DNA of 64,000 bases from the NCBI GenBank assembly GCA_017507005.1, contig JAFWBT010000019.1:77900-141899 (forward strand), read 5' to 3'. The translations under genes were made by a program, and so were the position numbers. Shown piece after piece: positions 53,744 to 63,300 of the stretch; within the stretch, counting starts at the first letter, position 1, and each line of letters opens with the position of its first letter. The stretch comes from Clostridia bacterium (lineage in GTDB: Bacteria > Bacillota > Clostridia > Christensenellales > Borkfalkiaceae). Below the pieces are notes generated by a model. The model saw nothing but the letters and a program-made list of their open reading frames with translations, made no database searches and had not been told where the DNA came from.

Positions 53744-55189
53744 TTATCCAAGAATCACTTTATCCCGTTGCGCCACTTTTTTTAAGGTTTCGCCGTAATC
53801 CTCGTACAGCGTTCTAAACATCTGCGCACACAATGCCTGCGGCAGATAAATACCGCCGTCGTACGCCCCTGCCATGCACATATTCACGTCCCCAAGCGCG
53901 TTTTCTTTAATAAATTCCAGCATTTTCATAGCATATTTCCCATACTGCATCCACTCCGCCGAAAAAATCTTCCACGCGCCCTGACGCATAAGCTTGTCGT
54001 GCGCCGTAATCTCCTCAGAATTGCCACCCAAAACGAACGGACCGCCCTGCTTTTTAAAACGCGTCCAATCGAGCGTCATCATCCCTTTGAAAACCAAACC
54101 CACAGGCGCGTCACCACGTAACGTCAGTATTTTTTTGGTAAATTCCATTGTGTCGGCAAACGACTTCTCATCCTTCACGTAAGGAGCGTAATCGTAAGGG
54201 AACGTACCGCAGTCCTCCCACAGGATTTCAATGCGCTTGTCCACTTTCTGAATCTCGTCCAAATGGTTTTTAACGGACATAGCGTGCAGCCCGAATTGCA
54301 ATTTCAAATTCGGATATTTTTTTAACAGCTCGTCTGCGGTATCATTGACGAGCGTCGTCACCGCCTCGGCAATCAATCTGCCGCCTATGTACTCGTTCGA
54401 ATCTTCCGTGAACGACTGAAAATAAATCCCGTCGCAATGAATATGCGAATATTCTTCCTCGTACGTGCGGATAATTTCCTTTTTCAGCTCTTGCAAGCGC
54501 GCGTCGCTAATATCGGTGATATACTTCCCATGTCCTGGTTTCCAGCCCCAAGAATACCCGAAAATCACCTCAATTCCATACGAGTGCGCGTATTCAATAA
54601 TTTCCGCCACGTTCAGCGGCATATAATCGTTCCAGATAATCAACTGATTGAGCTTTACCCTTGCCATATTTTCAATATACGCGCGATAATCGTTGATAGG
54701 ATGTCCCCAAGTAAACACACTACGCGTCTTATTCGAGGTTTTTTCCGTATACGAATAGACGTTCAGCGGCTCGTTAAAAATACTCTGCGGCATACGCACC
54801 GCGCCGTGCCAAGGCGTATTTTGCGGCACGTAATCGTCCACGAGCGACACCGCCCCATAAAACAGTTCTTTTTCGTCCTCTGCCGTCACGATAATAATTC
54901 GCCCCTCCTCGTCGTCAGGGTTTTTCATCACTTTCACCAAAAAACCATCCGTTTCCAGCTCGTTTTTCTGCACGTATTTTTTAATGAACGCGCTTTTACT
55001 ATACAGCCCGACGAGGATAGCGTTCTTTCCTATCGCGCAACCCGCCTTTTCGCAAGGCAATACATGTATCGTATAAAAGCCGTCCTCACGAATCATATAT
55101 TTCCCCAGCTCTTTGGAAAGAAAATCCACCGTCCTCTTTTCCATACCGTCATAATTTTGATATATAATCTTCCAATCACAATGCAACAT
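53744..55189 (-). CDS. Putative alpha-glucuronidase/hexosaminidase-like hydrolase
   Basis: A 481-residue cytosolic protein. The N-terminal domain (about 1-130) has the alpha/beta form found before GH67/GH20-type barrels (LVGLYSKSAF, ETDGFLVKV, ELFYGAVSLVDDY). The barrel follows, with FTWGHPINDYRAYIENMARV, LNQLIIWNDYMP, YGIEVIFGYSWGWKPGHGKY, CDGIYFQSFTEDSNEYIGG and RIEILWEDCGTFPYDY. The acidic residues in SFTEDS and LWEDCG are candidate catalytic positions. Family not certain; a DUF4838-type relation is possible. Divergent from an AraC regulator. Confidence 0.72.
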   Translation of the reverse strand: MLHCDWKIIYQNYDGMEKRTVDFLSKELGKYMIREDGFYTIHVLPCEKAGCAIGKNAILVGLYSKSAFIKKYVQKNELETDGFLVKVMKNPDDEEGRIIIVTAEDEKELFYGAVSLVDDYVPQNTPWHGAVRMPQSIFNEPLNVYSYTEKTSNKTRSVFTWGHPINDYRAYIENMARVKLNQLIIWNDYMPLNVAEIIEYAHSYGIEVIFGYSWGWKPGHGKYITDISDARLQELKKEIIRTYEEEYSHIHCDGIYFQSFTEDSNEYIGGRLIAEAVTTLVNDTADELLKKYPNLKLQFGLHAMSVKNHLDEIQKVDKRIEILWEDCGTFPYDYAPYVKDEKSFADTMEFTKKILTLRGDAPVGLVFKGMMTLDWTRFKKQGGPFVLGGNSEEITAHDKLMRQGAWKIFSAEWMQYGKYAMKMLEFIKENALGDVNMCMAGAYDGGIYLPQALCAQMFRTLYEDYGETLKKVAQRDKVILG

Positions 55190-55216
55190 AGTCCTTTCAC
55201 CTCTCGGTTTTTCTTT

Positions 55217-55327
55217 ATTGTATCCTATAAGTCACTTTCTGTCAATCGCATAATCGACACTCAAAATATAACAAAACGAAACTATTCTTCAAAATCAGTT
55301 GCAAATTTTTTTTCGTTGATATATAAT
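55217..55327. promoter_or_regulatory. Divergent promoters of the hydrolase and its AraC regulator
   Basis: Minus: TTGACA (55245-55240), 17 bp, TACAAT (55222-55217). Plus: TTGCAA (55299-55304), 17 bp, TATAAT (55322-55327). The 53 bp between the two -35 boxes is AT-rich and would hold any AraC site. Confidence 0.75.
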
Positions 55328-55370
55328 AACCATGTAAACCGTTATTTATAGTTTTAGGGCGAAATCTATC

Positions 55371-56198
55371 GTGAAAAAGAGCATTGAAGAATTATACAAA
55401 TCGAATTACGACGTCGAGTATTTGGGCATCTTACGGCAGTTTTGGAAAAAGGTCGATTCCTTTTCCTGCTTGGCAAATCCAAAACAACAAGAGCTGCTGT
55501 TATATTTAGACGGCTGTGATGCGGAATACGAGCTGCCAAGCGGCATAAAATTGACGGCAAAGAGCGGCAATTTGGTTTACACCGCCCTCGGCAGCCAATA
55601 CAAAGTGCGTTTTTTTAATTTCAAAAACGAACGCAGCAGTACGTTGGGCATCAATTTCTATTTATTCAACGAACGCCGCCAACCCCTATCTTTGGATAAA
55701 GATATCGCCATTTTCAACACCAATGAGGAAATCGTCGCGGCGTTAGAGCGCGCGGAAAGTTATCTTCTCTCCTCCACCAAACAAACGCAGGCGCGGTTTA
55801 AGGCGGTTTTGTTGCAAATCCTCTCCGAATTAGGCGAAAACAGCCGATTTTTAACGCTAAATCGTGAATACGGCTATCCTACCCTCTCCCGCGCAATACG
55901 CTATCTTAACGAAAATCTCGAACGCAACGTTTCCGTCAAAGAGTTAGCGTCGTTCTGCAATGTCAGCGAGGTGTATTTGCGCGTACTGTTTCAAAAATTT
56001 ATAGGCATTTCGCCTGCCAAATACCGTATCGAATTACGGCTAAAAAAGGCGGAAAACTACCTTTTATACGGCGATATCCCCATCAATGAAATCTCCGAAC
56101 TACTCGGTTTTTCTAGCACGGCATACTTTATAAAACTCTTCAAACAAAAACACGGTTGCAGTCCCCTCGTCTATCGGAAGCAGCCAATACAAAGGTGA
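55371..56198 (+). CDS. AraC-family transcriptional regulator
   Basis: A 275-residue regulator from a GTG start. The N-terminal cupin-like sensor (about 1-110) includes LLLYLDGCDAEYELPSG. The C-terminal double HTH (about 170-270) has SVKELASFCNVSEVYLRVLF, then QKFIGISPAKYRIELRLKKA, and INEISELLGFSSTAYFIKLF. Probably controls the divergent hydrolase and/or the following EamA transporter (3 bp after it) in response to a sugar. Confidence 0.9.
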   Translation: MKKSIEELYKSNYDVEYLGILRQFWKKVDSFSCLANPKQQELLLYLDGCDAEYELPSGIKLTAKSGNLVYTALGSQYKVRFFNFKNERSSTLGINFYLFNERRQPLSLDKDIAIFNTNEEIVAALERAESYLLSSTKQTQARFKAVLLQILSELGENSRFLTLNREYGYPTLSRAIRYLNENLERNVSVKELASFCNVSEVYLRVLFQKFIGISPAKYRIELRLKKAENYLLYGDIPINEISELLGFSSTAYFIKLFKQKHGCSPLVYRKQPIQR

Positions 56199-56201
56199 TT
56201 T

Positions 56202-57143
56202 ATGGGCTATTTCTTTTTATGTTTATCCATTGCCAGCGGCGCAGTGAAAGGCTTTTTAGGCAAAAAAGTCAGTAATCGCACCAGCGGATTAAAGGACGCT
56301 ATCTTTACCAACTTTATTCGTATGCTCTTTTGTATCCCCATCGGCTTTTTATTCGTCTGTTTTGACGGCGGCGCGGCGGCGTTGCTCGTAAATAAAAAAG
56401 TCCTTTTGCTCGCGGCGTTAGGCGGCGCGGCTACCAGCGCATTCCTCGTGACGTGGCTTCTCGCCGTACAAAAAAACGCGTTTACGTCGGTGGATGCATT
56501 CGTGTCTATGAGTATGCTCGTTCCCATCCTGCTCTCTGGCATTTTTTACCACGAAAAAATCACACTCAGCCAAATCATCGGCTTGGCATTGCTCCTCAGC
56601 GCGGTGGTATTGATGAGTATGTATAGCAACCAAATCAAACAAAAACTAACCCTTCCTGCGGTGTTATTTTTGTTCCTTGTCAGCCTGTCCAACGGCTTGA
56701 CCGATTTTTCGCAAAAAAGCTTTGTTTACAACGCCGACGGCACGCCTGCCTCCGCGTTCAATTTCTACATATACGTCTTTACCGCGGTGATACTTTTCGT
56801 CGTATTCCTGTGCTTAAAAGCAGAGCCGACGAAAACCCTTTCCGCCGATTCCGCGTCGGAAAATAGCGACGCCACGTCACAAAAAACGGCGCTGATGGAC
56901 AAACGGAAATTGCTGTATATTGCGATTATGGCGCTGACGCTGTTTTGCAACACCTATTTTAAAACCCTCTCGGCAAACTACCTGCCTGCCGTGCTAATCT
57001 ACCCCTTGGCGCAAGGCTCGGCAATTCTTTTGACAACGTTGATGTCCACTTTCTTTTTCAAAGAAAAAATCAAACCCTTGTGTATCGTGGGCTTACTCGT
57101 CCTGTTCGCGGGCTTGTTGTTTATCAACGTCCTTTCCTTTTAA
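56202..57143 (+). CDS. EamA/DMT-family transporter
   Basis: A 313-residue membrane protein with about ten hydrophobic segments in two repeats, typical of drug/metabolite transporters. The first repeat contains NFIRMLFCIPIGFLF and FVSMSMLVPILLSGIFYHEK; the second has VLIYPLAQGSAILLTTLMST and FFFKEKIKPLCIVGLLVLFAG. A polar loop separates the halves. Coupled to the AraC gene; substrate unknown, perhaps a sugar product of the adjacent hydrolases. Confidence 0.88.
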   Translation: MGYFFLCLSIASGAVKGFLGKKVSNRTSGLKDAIFTNFIRMLFCIPIGFLFVCFDGGAAALLVNKKVLLLAALGGAATSAFLVTWLLAVQKNAFTSVDAFVSMSMLVPILLSGIFYHEKITLSQIIGLALLLSAVVLMSMYSNQIKQKLTLPAVLFLFLVSLSNGLTDFSQKSFVYNADGTPASAFNFYIYVFTAVILFVVFLCLKAEPTKTLSADSASENSDATSQKTALMDKRKLLYIAIMALTLFCNTYFKTLSANYLPAVLIYPLAQGSAILLTTLMSTFFFKEKIKPLCIVGLLVLFAGLLFINVLSF

Positions 57144-57159
57144 TCTGAACACAAATAAA

Positions 57160-57192
57160 AACGCGCCCGCTTTGCAATAAAGTGGACGTATT
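57160..57192. terminator. Weak convergent hairpin
   Basis: CCGCTTT and AAAGTGG (G-U) pair between the EamA gene and the methyltransferase, with T-rich flanks on both sides. Weaker than other terminators here. Confidence 0.45.
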
Positions 57193-57223
57193 TTATATAT
57201 TTATCTATCCGCGCGGCTATACG

Positions 57224-58009
57224 TCAGCTTTCATATTCGTATAATTTATACAATTTTTTAGACGTTTTCCCTGCGTATAGCGTCTTAAAAAGTCTCCTCT
57301 CACAGCCCTGTAATTGGTCTATTAAATACTGCGGCGTAAGCTCGTGTTCTTTTATAAATTTCAAACCCATATCCTTTACTATCTTTTGAGGGTTCTCGAT
57401 TCCGTAAACGGTGGTCACACCAACGCCGCGAACGGGATTTTTTATTTTACTCATTTTCGCCGCAAACGGCGTGTAACAATCCATCAACACCGACAAATGC
57501 GAAAATTTGTCATTGAGATTTTTCAGCATTTGTTTCAGCTCCGCATTAGAAAGATACATACTCACGCCTTCCAAAATCATGATAGCCCTTTTAGCGTTTG
57601 GCAACGTTTGCAAAAACGCGCTGTCTTTGATATCCGCCGCCAACATACGATAATTCGCCGTTTCCTCGTAATACCGCCTGCGTTCGTTTATCACCGCCTC
57701 AAAATCCACGTCATACCATGTTGTATCTTTTGCGCCTATTCTTGCTATGCGGCTATCCAAACCACAGCCCAAATGCAAAACGACACTATCGCCGTTTTCC
57801 GTTATTTTCTCTTGCACCCAAGCGTCAAACACCGCACTACGCATACCCATGTAATAGGCGAGCCATTTGGACTTTGCTTTCCCATTCAGCGGAAATCCTG
57901 CCTTTTCCCAAATCTCCTCCGCCTTTTTATCCGTAAGGATTACGCCCTTTTGGCTCACCAACGCCTTTCCGTAAAGCGGAATATATAAAGTTTTATTAAC
58001 ACTATTCAT
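57224..58009 (-). CDS. LCMT/PPM-family SAM-dependent methyltransferase
   Basis: A 261-residue class I methyltransferase of the leucine-carboxyl-methyltransferase-like family (TcmP type). Motifs: KSKWLAYYMGMRSAVFDAWV, VVLHLGCGLDSRIARIG (SAM motif I), WYDVDFEAVINERRRYY (acidic ribose contact in motif II), and AIMILEGVSMYLSN. It is 32 bp after an AraC regulator on the same strand, GGGGAG upstream. Likely acts on a small molecule carboxyl or hydroxyl group; substrate unknown. Confidence 0.88.
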   Translation of the reverse strand: MNSVNKTLYIPLYGKALVSQKGVILTDKKAEEIWEKAGFPLNGKAKSKWLAYYMGMRSAVFDAWVQEKITENGDSVVLHLGCGLDSRIARIGAKDTTWYDVDFEAVINERRRYYEETANYRMLAADIKDSAFLQTLPNAKRAIMILEGVSMYLSNAELKQMLKNLNDKFSHLSVLMDCYTPFAAKMSKIKNPVRGVGVTTVYGIENPQKIVKDMGLKFIKEHELTPQYLIDQLQGCERRLFKTLYAGKTSKKLYKLYEYES

Positions 58010-58041
58010 ACTTTTCTCCCCTATGCCTCATAAATTATAAA

Positions 58042-58779
58042 TCAAAGGCGATATTCTCTAAATTGTTTGGGCGTCAAGCCCGTGTCTTTCTTGAAAAACC
58101 GTATAAAATACAATTCGTCCGTAAAACCGAGCGAATAGGCAATCTCACGGGATAGCTTGTCGGTGGATAGCAGCAATTCTTTGGCTTTTAATATCCGCAC
58201 CTGCGAAACGAACGCCTTGGGTGTTATGCCGTAATACGCCTTGAATTTGTTAATCAAATGCGGCGTCGAATACCCCATTTGCCCCGCCAACTCGCCTATA
58301 AATATCTCCTTATCGAAGTTTTGCTCCAAATAGCTTTTCGCAACAGCGATTTTGCTATTCTCCCCCACGCTGTCTATCGCAAGATAAAGAACGTCCATAC
58401 AATAATGCGAAAATATCGGCTCGTCAAACAGTCTATCGCAAAATAGACAGCCCTCTAAACGGCTAAGGTCTTCGTTGTATCGTAAAAGGTTGGTCACTCG
58501 AATTTTTTTGCCTAAAAAAAGCTCTCCCTCCGCCGCCTTAAATTTAATCATACAAACCTCGGACGGCTGTATAATTTCTCTATAAAAGGGCTGATTTGGC
58601 GGACAAATAACGATTTCGCCTTGGGATACGACGTCCGCCTTTTCTTCCCCGATACGATAAGAAAACGAGCCTTGTTTCACGCAAAACGCCACGCACTCCT
58701 CATACGTTTCTTGCTCGTATACAAAGCGCTGTATATTCTTAAAATACGTGCAAAACGTCAACGCAATATTCGTAACCAT
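58042..58779 (-). CDS. AraC-family transcriptional regulator
   Basis: 245 residues from the ATG at 58779 (MVTNIALTFCTYF), chosen over a GTG 6 nt earlier because GGGAG fits. N-terminal cupin sensor, then C-terminal double HTH: EIFIGELAGQMGYSTPHLIN, KFKAYYGITPKAFVSQVRIL, and LSREIAYSLGFTDELYFIRF. It is divergent from an FAD oxidoreductase with interleaved promoters and is followed by the methyltransferase gene. Confidence 0.9.
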   Translation of the reverse strand: MVTNIALTFCTYFKNIQRFVYEQETYEECVAFCVKQGSFSYRIGEEKADVVSQGEIVICPPNQPFYREIIQPSEVCMIKFKAAEGELFLGKKIRVTNLLRYNEDLSRLEGCLFCDRLFDEPIFSHYCMDVLYLAIDSVGENSKIAVAKSYLEQNFDKEIFIGELAGQMGYSTPHLINKFKAYYGITPKAFVSQVRILKAKELLLSTDKLSREIAYSLGFTDELYFIRFFKKDTGLTPKQFREYRL

Positions 58780-58815
58780 TTCCACTCCCTAAAAATCTTA
58801 ACTTTGTCCATATCT

Positions 58816-58860
58816 ATTATAATTTCTTTTATTGAAATTGTCAATGGGGTATGCTAAAAT
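58816..58860. promoter_or_regulatory. Interleaved divergent promoters (AraC / FAD oxidoreductase)
   Basis: Plus: TTGAAA (58832-58837), 17 bp, TAAAAT (58855-58860). Minus: TTGACA (58844-58839), 17 bp, TATAAT (58821-58816). The two -35 elements sit side by side inside each other's spacer, so the promoters compete for polymerase. Confidence 0.78.
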
Positions 58861-58881
58861 AAATAAAAAAAGGAGATTGCT

Positions 58882-60108
58882 ATGGTTATTAACGAAACTC
58901 TCACAACACCCGTTTTAGGCGAATACGACGCCGTTGTCGTCGGCGCAGGCCCTGCTGGCTGCGGCGCAGCGATTGCTCTTGGCAGGTCGGGCGTGAAAAC
59001 ACTTTTGATTGAAAAATTTAATTGTCTTGGCGGCGCTTGGACAACGGGTTTTATGAACCCTTTCTTCGATTGCCATGGCAAATCCGGCATCGTCAAAGAA
59101 TTGGTGGACGAATTAAAAGCCGCAGGGCATTTCGGCGGTTTTTGGGATATCAGTTTCAATTACGAGTATATGAAATTTATACTCGAAAAGAAGATGCGCG
59201 AGGCGAACGTCGAAGTATTGTATAACACCACGTTTTCAAGAACGTTGACGGAAGGCAACACCGTTCGCGGCGTGGTGGCGGAAAATATCGAAGGTCGGTT
59301 TGCCGTCCTTGCCCACACCGTTTTTGATTGCACGGGCGACGGCAGCGTCGCGGCAAGCGCAGGCTGTCCGTTCGAGCTGGGCGTAGACGGCGATTATAAA
59401 GAGTGCCAAGCTATGACGCTGATGTTCCTCGTCGGGAATATCCCCGAAAAATACAAAGACGGACTGATGATTTTCGAGAAATTGAACGCGGTGTACGAAA
59501 AGGCAGGAAAACAAATCCCTTTCCGCGTGCCCTATCTTATTCCCGTGCCCAACACGCACTTTGGCGTAATTCAGTTTACGCATATGTACGAATACAATCC
59601 CCTGAACGCAAGAGCACTCACCCAAGCGACAATGGAAGGCAGACAACAGCTTATCGACGCCTTTGAATTTTTGACCAAATACGACGAAGAATTTAAGGAT
59701 TTAGAGCTGATTACGTCGTCGAGCGTACTCGGCGTACGCGAATCCAGACGTATTATCGGGGAATACCGTGTAAGCACGGACGATATCTTGACGGGCGCAA
59801 CGTTTGACGACGCCGTAACGCGCGTCACGTTCGGCGCAGACCTGCACACAAAATCCAACAAAGGACAGCATTGTTTCCAAGTGCAGCCCTACCAAATTCC
59901 CCTACGCGCCTTGCTCCCCAAGGGGTATAAAGGCATTGTCGTGGCAGGTCGTAGCATTTCCGGCTCCCGCGAGGCAATGGCGTCCTATCGCGTGACGGGC
60001 AACTGCGCGCAAATGGGCGAAAACGCGGGATATTATATCGCCGAAGCGATTAAAAAGAATATCGACGTGTTGGACGTAAAACTCAATTTACAGCTCACCG
60101 CCGAATAA
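58882..60108 (+). CDS. FAD-dependent oxidoreductase
   Basis: A 408-residue flavoprotein. The N-terminal dinucleotide motif is YDAVVVGAGPAGCGAAIALG (about residues 15-34), then TLLIEKFNCLGGAW, typical of the FAD_oxidored (PF12831-like) group. VFDCTGDGSVAASAGCPFEL and the C-terminal GIVVAGRSISGSREAM block complete the fold. AAAGGAG precedes the ATG. No partner enzyme is adjacent. In other genomes this group appears near polysaccharide-use genes, which would suit the neighbourhood. Confidence 0.9.
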   Translation: MVINETLTTPVLGEYDAVVVGAGPAGCGAAIALGRSGVKTLLIEKFNCLGGAWTTGFMNPFFDCHGKSGIVKELVDELKAAGHFGGFWDISFNYEYMKFILEKKMREANVEVLYNTTFSRTLTEGNTVRGVVAENIEGRFAVLAHTVFDCTGDGSVAASAGCPFELGVDGDYKECQAMTLMFLVGNIPEKYKDGLMIFEKLNAVYEKAGKQIPFRVPYLIPVPNTHFGVIQFTHMYEYNPLNARALTQATMEGRQQLIDAFEFLTKYDEEFKDLELITSSSVLGVRESRRIIGEYRVSTDDILTGATFDDAVTRVTFGADLHTKSNKGQHCFQVQPYQIPLRALLPKGYKGIVVAGRSISGSREAMASYRVTGNCAQMGENAGYYIAEAIKKNIDVLDVKLNLQLTAE

Positions 60109-60135
60109 AAACGCCCCATAAAGCCGTAGTAAAAA

Positions 60136-60166
60136 CACCCCCACAGAAATGGGGGTGTTTTTGTGT
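60136..60166. terminator. Terminator after the FAD oxidoreductase
   Basis: AAAAACACCCCC, ACAGAAAT, GGGGGTGTTTTT; symmetric, so it may also end the large lipoprotein transcript. A partial dispersed motif (ACCATGTACGAGTC) is at 60210. Confidence 0.88.
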
Positions 60167-60313
60167 TTGATTATTCAACAATCACGAGGTTTTTTATTCC
60201 GCTAAAGCCAACCATGTACGAGTCTAATCACTTCTCCCGCGTCGAAATCGCAAACCCGAAACTATCAAGTTTTAATACCATCAACGCACTCAGGTACAGT
60301 GTCAGACTCAACC

Positions 60314-63300
60314 TCACTCCGTCACTATCTCCAGCAGAATAACGCCCGTAGCAAGGTCGTAGTGAACATTATAGGTGCCTGCCGAATTCACAATCAGCGT
60401 AGGAATTCCACCGTATTCGGCAACGCTTGCAAGCGTTGAATCCATAGTGGAGTCAAGCGTCATGGAAAGATACTCAAAGGCGCTATCGGTAAGCATGATA
60501 GTTCCTCTCTCCGTAAACACAATATTCTCGAAAGTGACCTTTCCGTTTTCGTCCGCCGTGGCGTTGGTGTTATTGCCCGAGTAGTATAAATACACCTTTG
60601 CACCTACAAGAGAGGTGCTTGCCATCTCGACGAAAATAACACCCGTATTTACGTTATAGGTCATATTCGCCGTACCGTTTTTGTAGAAAAACAGCATATT
60701 ACCGCTGTAAACCTGTGCAACAGAGGCACTCACCGACGCATCGAGCGTTAAAGGTAGATAATCGTACGATTTGTCCAAAATTGCAATAGACGTCTTGTCC
60801 GTTACCGCAAAATCGCTATAAGTTACGATTCCGTTTTCATCAGGATAAAGAAGGATAAAGTCGTCCAAGAAGAGATACACTCCCTCAGAGTAATCAACGT
60901 CCCCACCAACGTCCTCTCCGCCGCTTGATACAGCAACAATACGAACCACGTGCGTGGTCTTGTTGATGTAGATATTAAAGGTTCCGTCCACCTGGAAGGA
61001 TATTTCCGTTCCGTTCGTGCCAACGTCTGTCGTGCCTTCCGCGAGCGTGATATCGGTGATATAATTCCTGTCGGTGTCACGGAATTTGAAGGGTTCAAAC
61101 GCACCTATTTCAAGACCGAGATAGCAAAGCTCGTCAGGGTTTTCAGGGTTTTCAATCAAGGTCAAAATGTTGTCGTAGCGGATGTAAATATCTTTTGGAA
61201 CGGTAGTCGACTGTTCGGGTAAATCCCCCGTTCTTACAAGCTTTATGGTTTGTACGGTGATATCAAAATAAACGTCATACGTTCCGGCTAAATAAACTGT
61301 GACTTTTTCGTCATCCGATTGCGCGATGGAAGAATCGGTTTCAGCCAGAGCGGTACATATCGTTTCATTTCCGAGGTTGTCGTAAACGCCCACCATTAAA
61401 TAGCTGTTTGCGTTCATCGTAACGCCACTCGCCACGTAAACGTTTTCGTTCGTAGCGTCTTGTTCCATAAGCGTTTCGTCACTTCCGCCGACGGAATCAA
61501 GGATACCCAGCCAGTAGAAATACGTAATCGTATCTTCATCCTCGCCGCCCTCGACATCTCTGACGAATTCAAGGCAAACGGCAGTCGTGTTTACGTTGTA
61601 GCGAAGATTGTATACGCCCGGCTTCGCGGGATAAAGCGTGTAAACACCGGAGTTAACTACGATATTCGCAAGAGACGAATCCATTGTCTCGTCAAGAACC
61701 ATCGCAAGATAGTCGTAACGACCGCTCATAAACATAATAAAGCTAGAACTCGTCATCTCAAAGCCGTCGTATTTTACGTCGCCGTTTTCGTCGGGAGTAA
61801 GCTCAATCGTATCGCTGGCGATAAAGAGATAAATCGTCTCTAAGAGATCGCTCGTATCGCATTCAATCGTAAAGGAATTGAAAGCAGGCAGATAAATAAT
61901 ATAGAAACTACCGCTCTTTTCTACGGAAACGAGGTCGCCTTCGCGAGTAACCGCAGTAATATCACCCGTGATATCTACTAGATTGTCTGCACCGATAGAC
62001 TCGTTCGTGGTGAAGTTTTTAAGGCTAAATTTTTCCCCTTCTTCAATATCGATAATCGTATAGTAGAAGATTAGTCCGTTTTCGTCTATGTATTCTACAA
62101 AATCGTAGTTATTCATAGTCGTACAGTGCGTAAGCGTCCACATAAACTCGTTGTCTGCGTCATCGCCCGTGGGCAGCTCCATACTGTCGAAAATCTCGTC
62201 CTCACGCTCGCTCTCAAACACCACGCCGAAAGATTCGCCGTCGTAGGGTACAAACGCTTTCGTTATATAGATATCTTTGTTTCCGTTATTATCAAATTCA
62301 ATCCCGTAGCGCGTAGCGTAATCAATAACGAACTCGCCTTCCTCACCGCGGTGGAAGTCCCACGTATCCCAAAGTAGTTCTTCAGCAAGGTCGCCGTAGT
62401 CGTAAACAATGCCGCTTACGTTATCAACAATAACAAAGGTGTCACCAACAGCAAACTCCACGTAGCCGTAAACGTAGCTCGTTGTTTCGCCGTCGGGATA
62501 GGTTACGAAGTTCATCGGATATTGTACGTCGTTAATTTCAATGACAACACCCTCGTATTTATAGCCGTCGATAAACAGCATCAGCCCGTTGGGCGTTGCT
62601 TGCAAAGATACGTTCGCAGCGCCAGCCGTCGTGAGTATCTTTCCGTCGGTATCCACGTTGCCGTCTGCAAAATACTCATAGCTTATCGTGGCATCGCCCG
62701 TTTTACAAAGGGTAATCACGTCGCCCTTTTCCACCGAAAGACCTTCCAAAGACCAACTGATAAAGTTTTCATTTTGCTCGTCAAGCACAAGCGCCGTCGG
62801 CGTTCCGTTTACGCAAATGGAAACGTCCGTCGAAAACTTCGGAATAACAACGCTTTCCACTTCGTTATACTCCACGTCGAAATACTTTTCGCACGTTTCG
62901 CATTGATAGTATTCAATGTTACCGTCTTCCCAGAAGTTCGCAGACTTCCCCCAGTACATAGATCCATATTCGTGTACGTGTTCGGCAGGAGCCGCTTCCG
63001 CGATAATGAAATAGGAAAAACTACTGATTTCAAAGACAAGCTTTCCGTCCGCTATCGTAGGGATAAGGTTTTCCACCGAATTATCGTCCTTAACGTGGAA
63101 CACAAGATAGTCGTCCACCTCAGCGTTTGGAATAGGCAAAGACACCGTCACCTTTCCGCTTGGCTGCACCTTTGCGCCGTCTTTGGTAACGTAAATATCG
63201 AAAATATACACGTCGCCGTCTTTGTCGTAGTCTTGATTCGCAATCGCCGCGAGCACCTGCGTGCCTTCGTCCGTCGTTGTCGCAATCTCGTTGCTCACCA

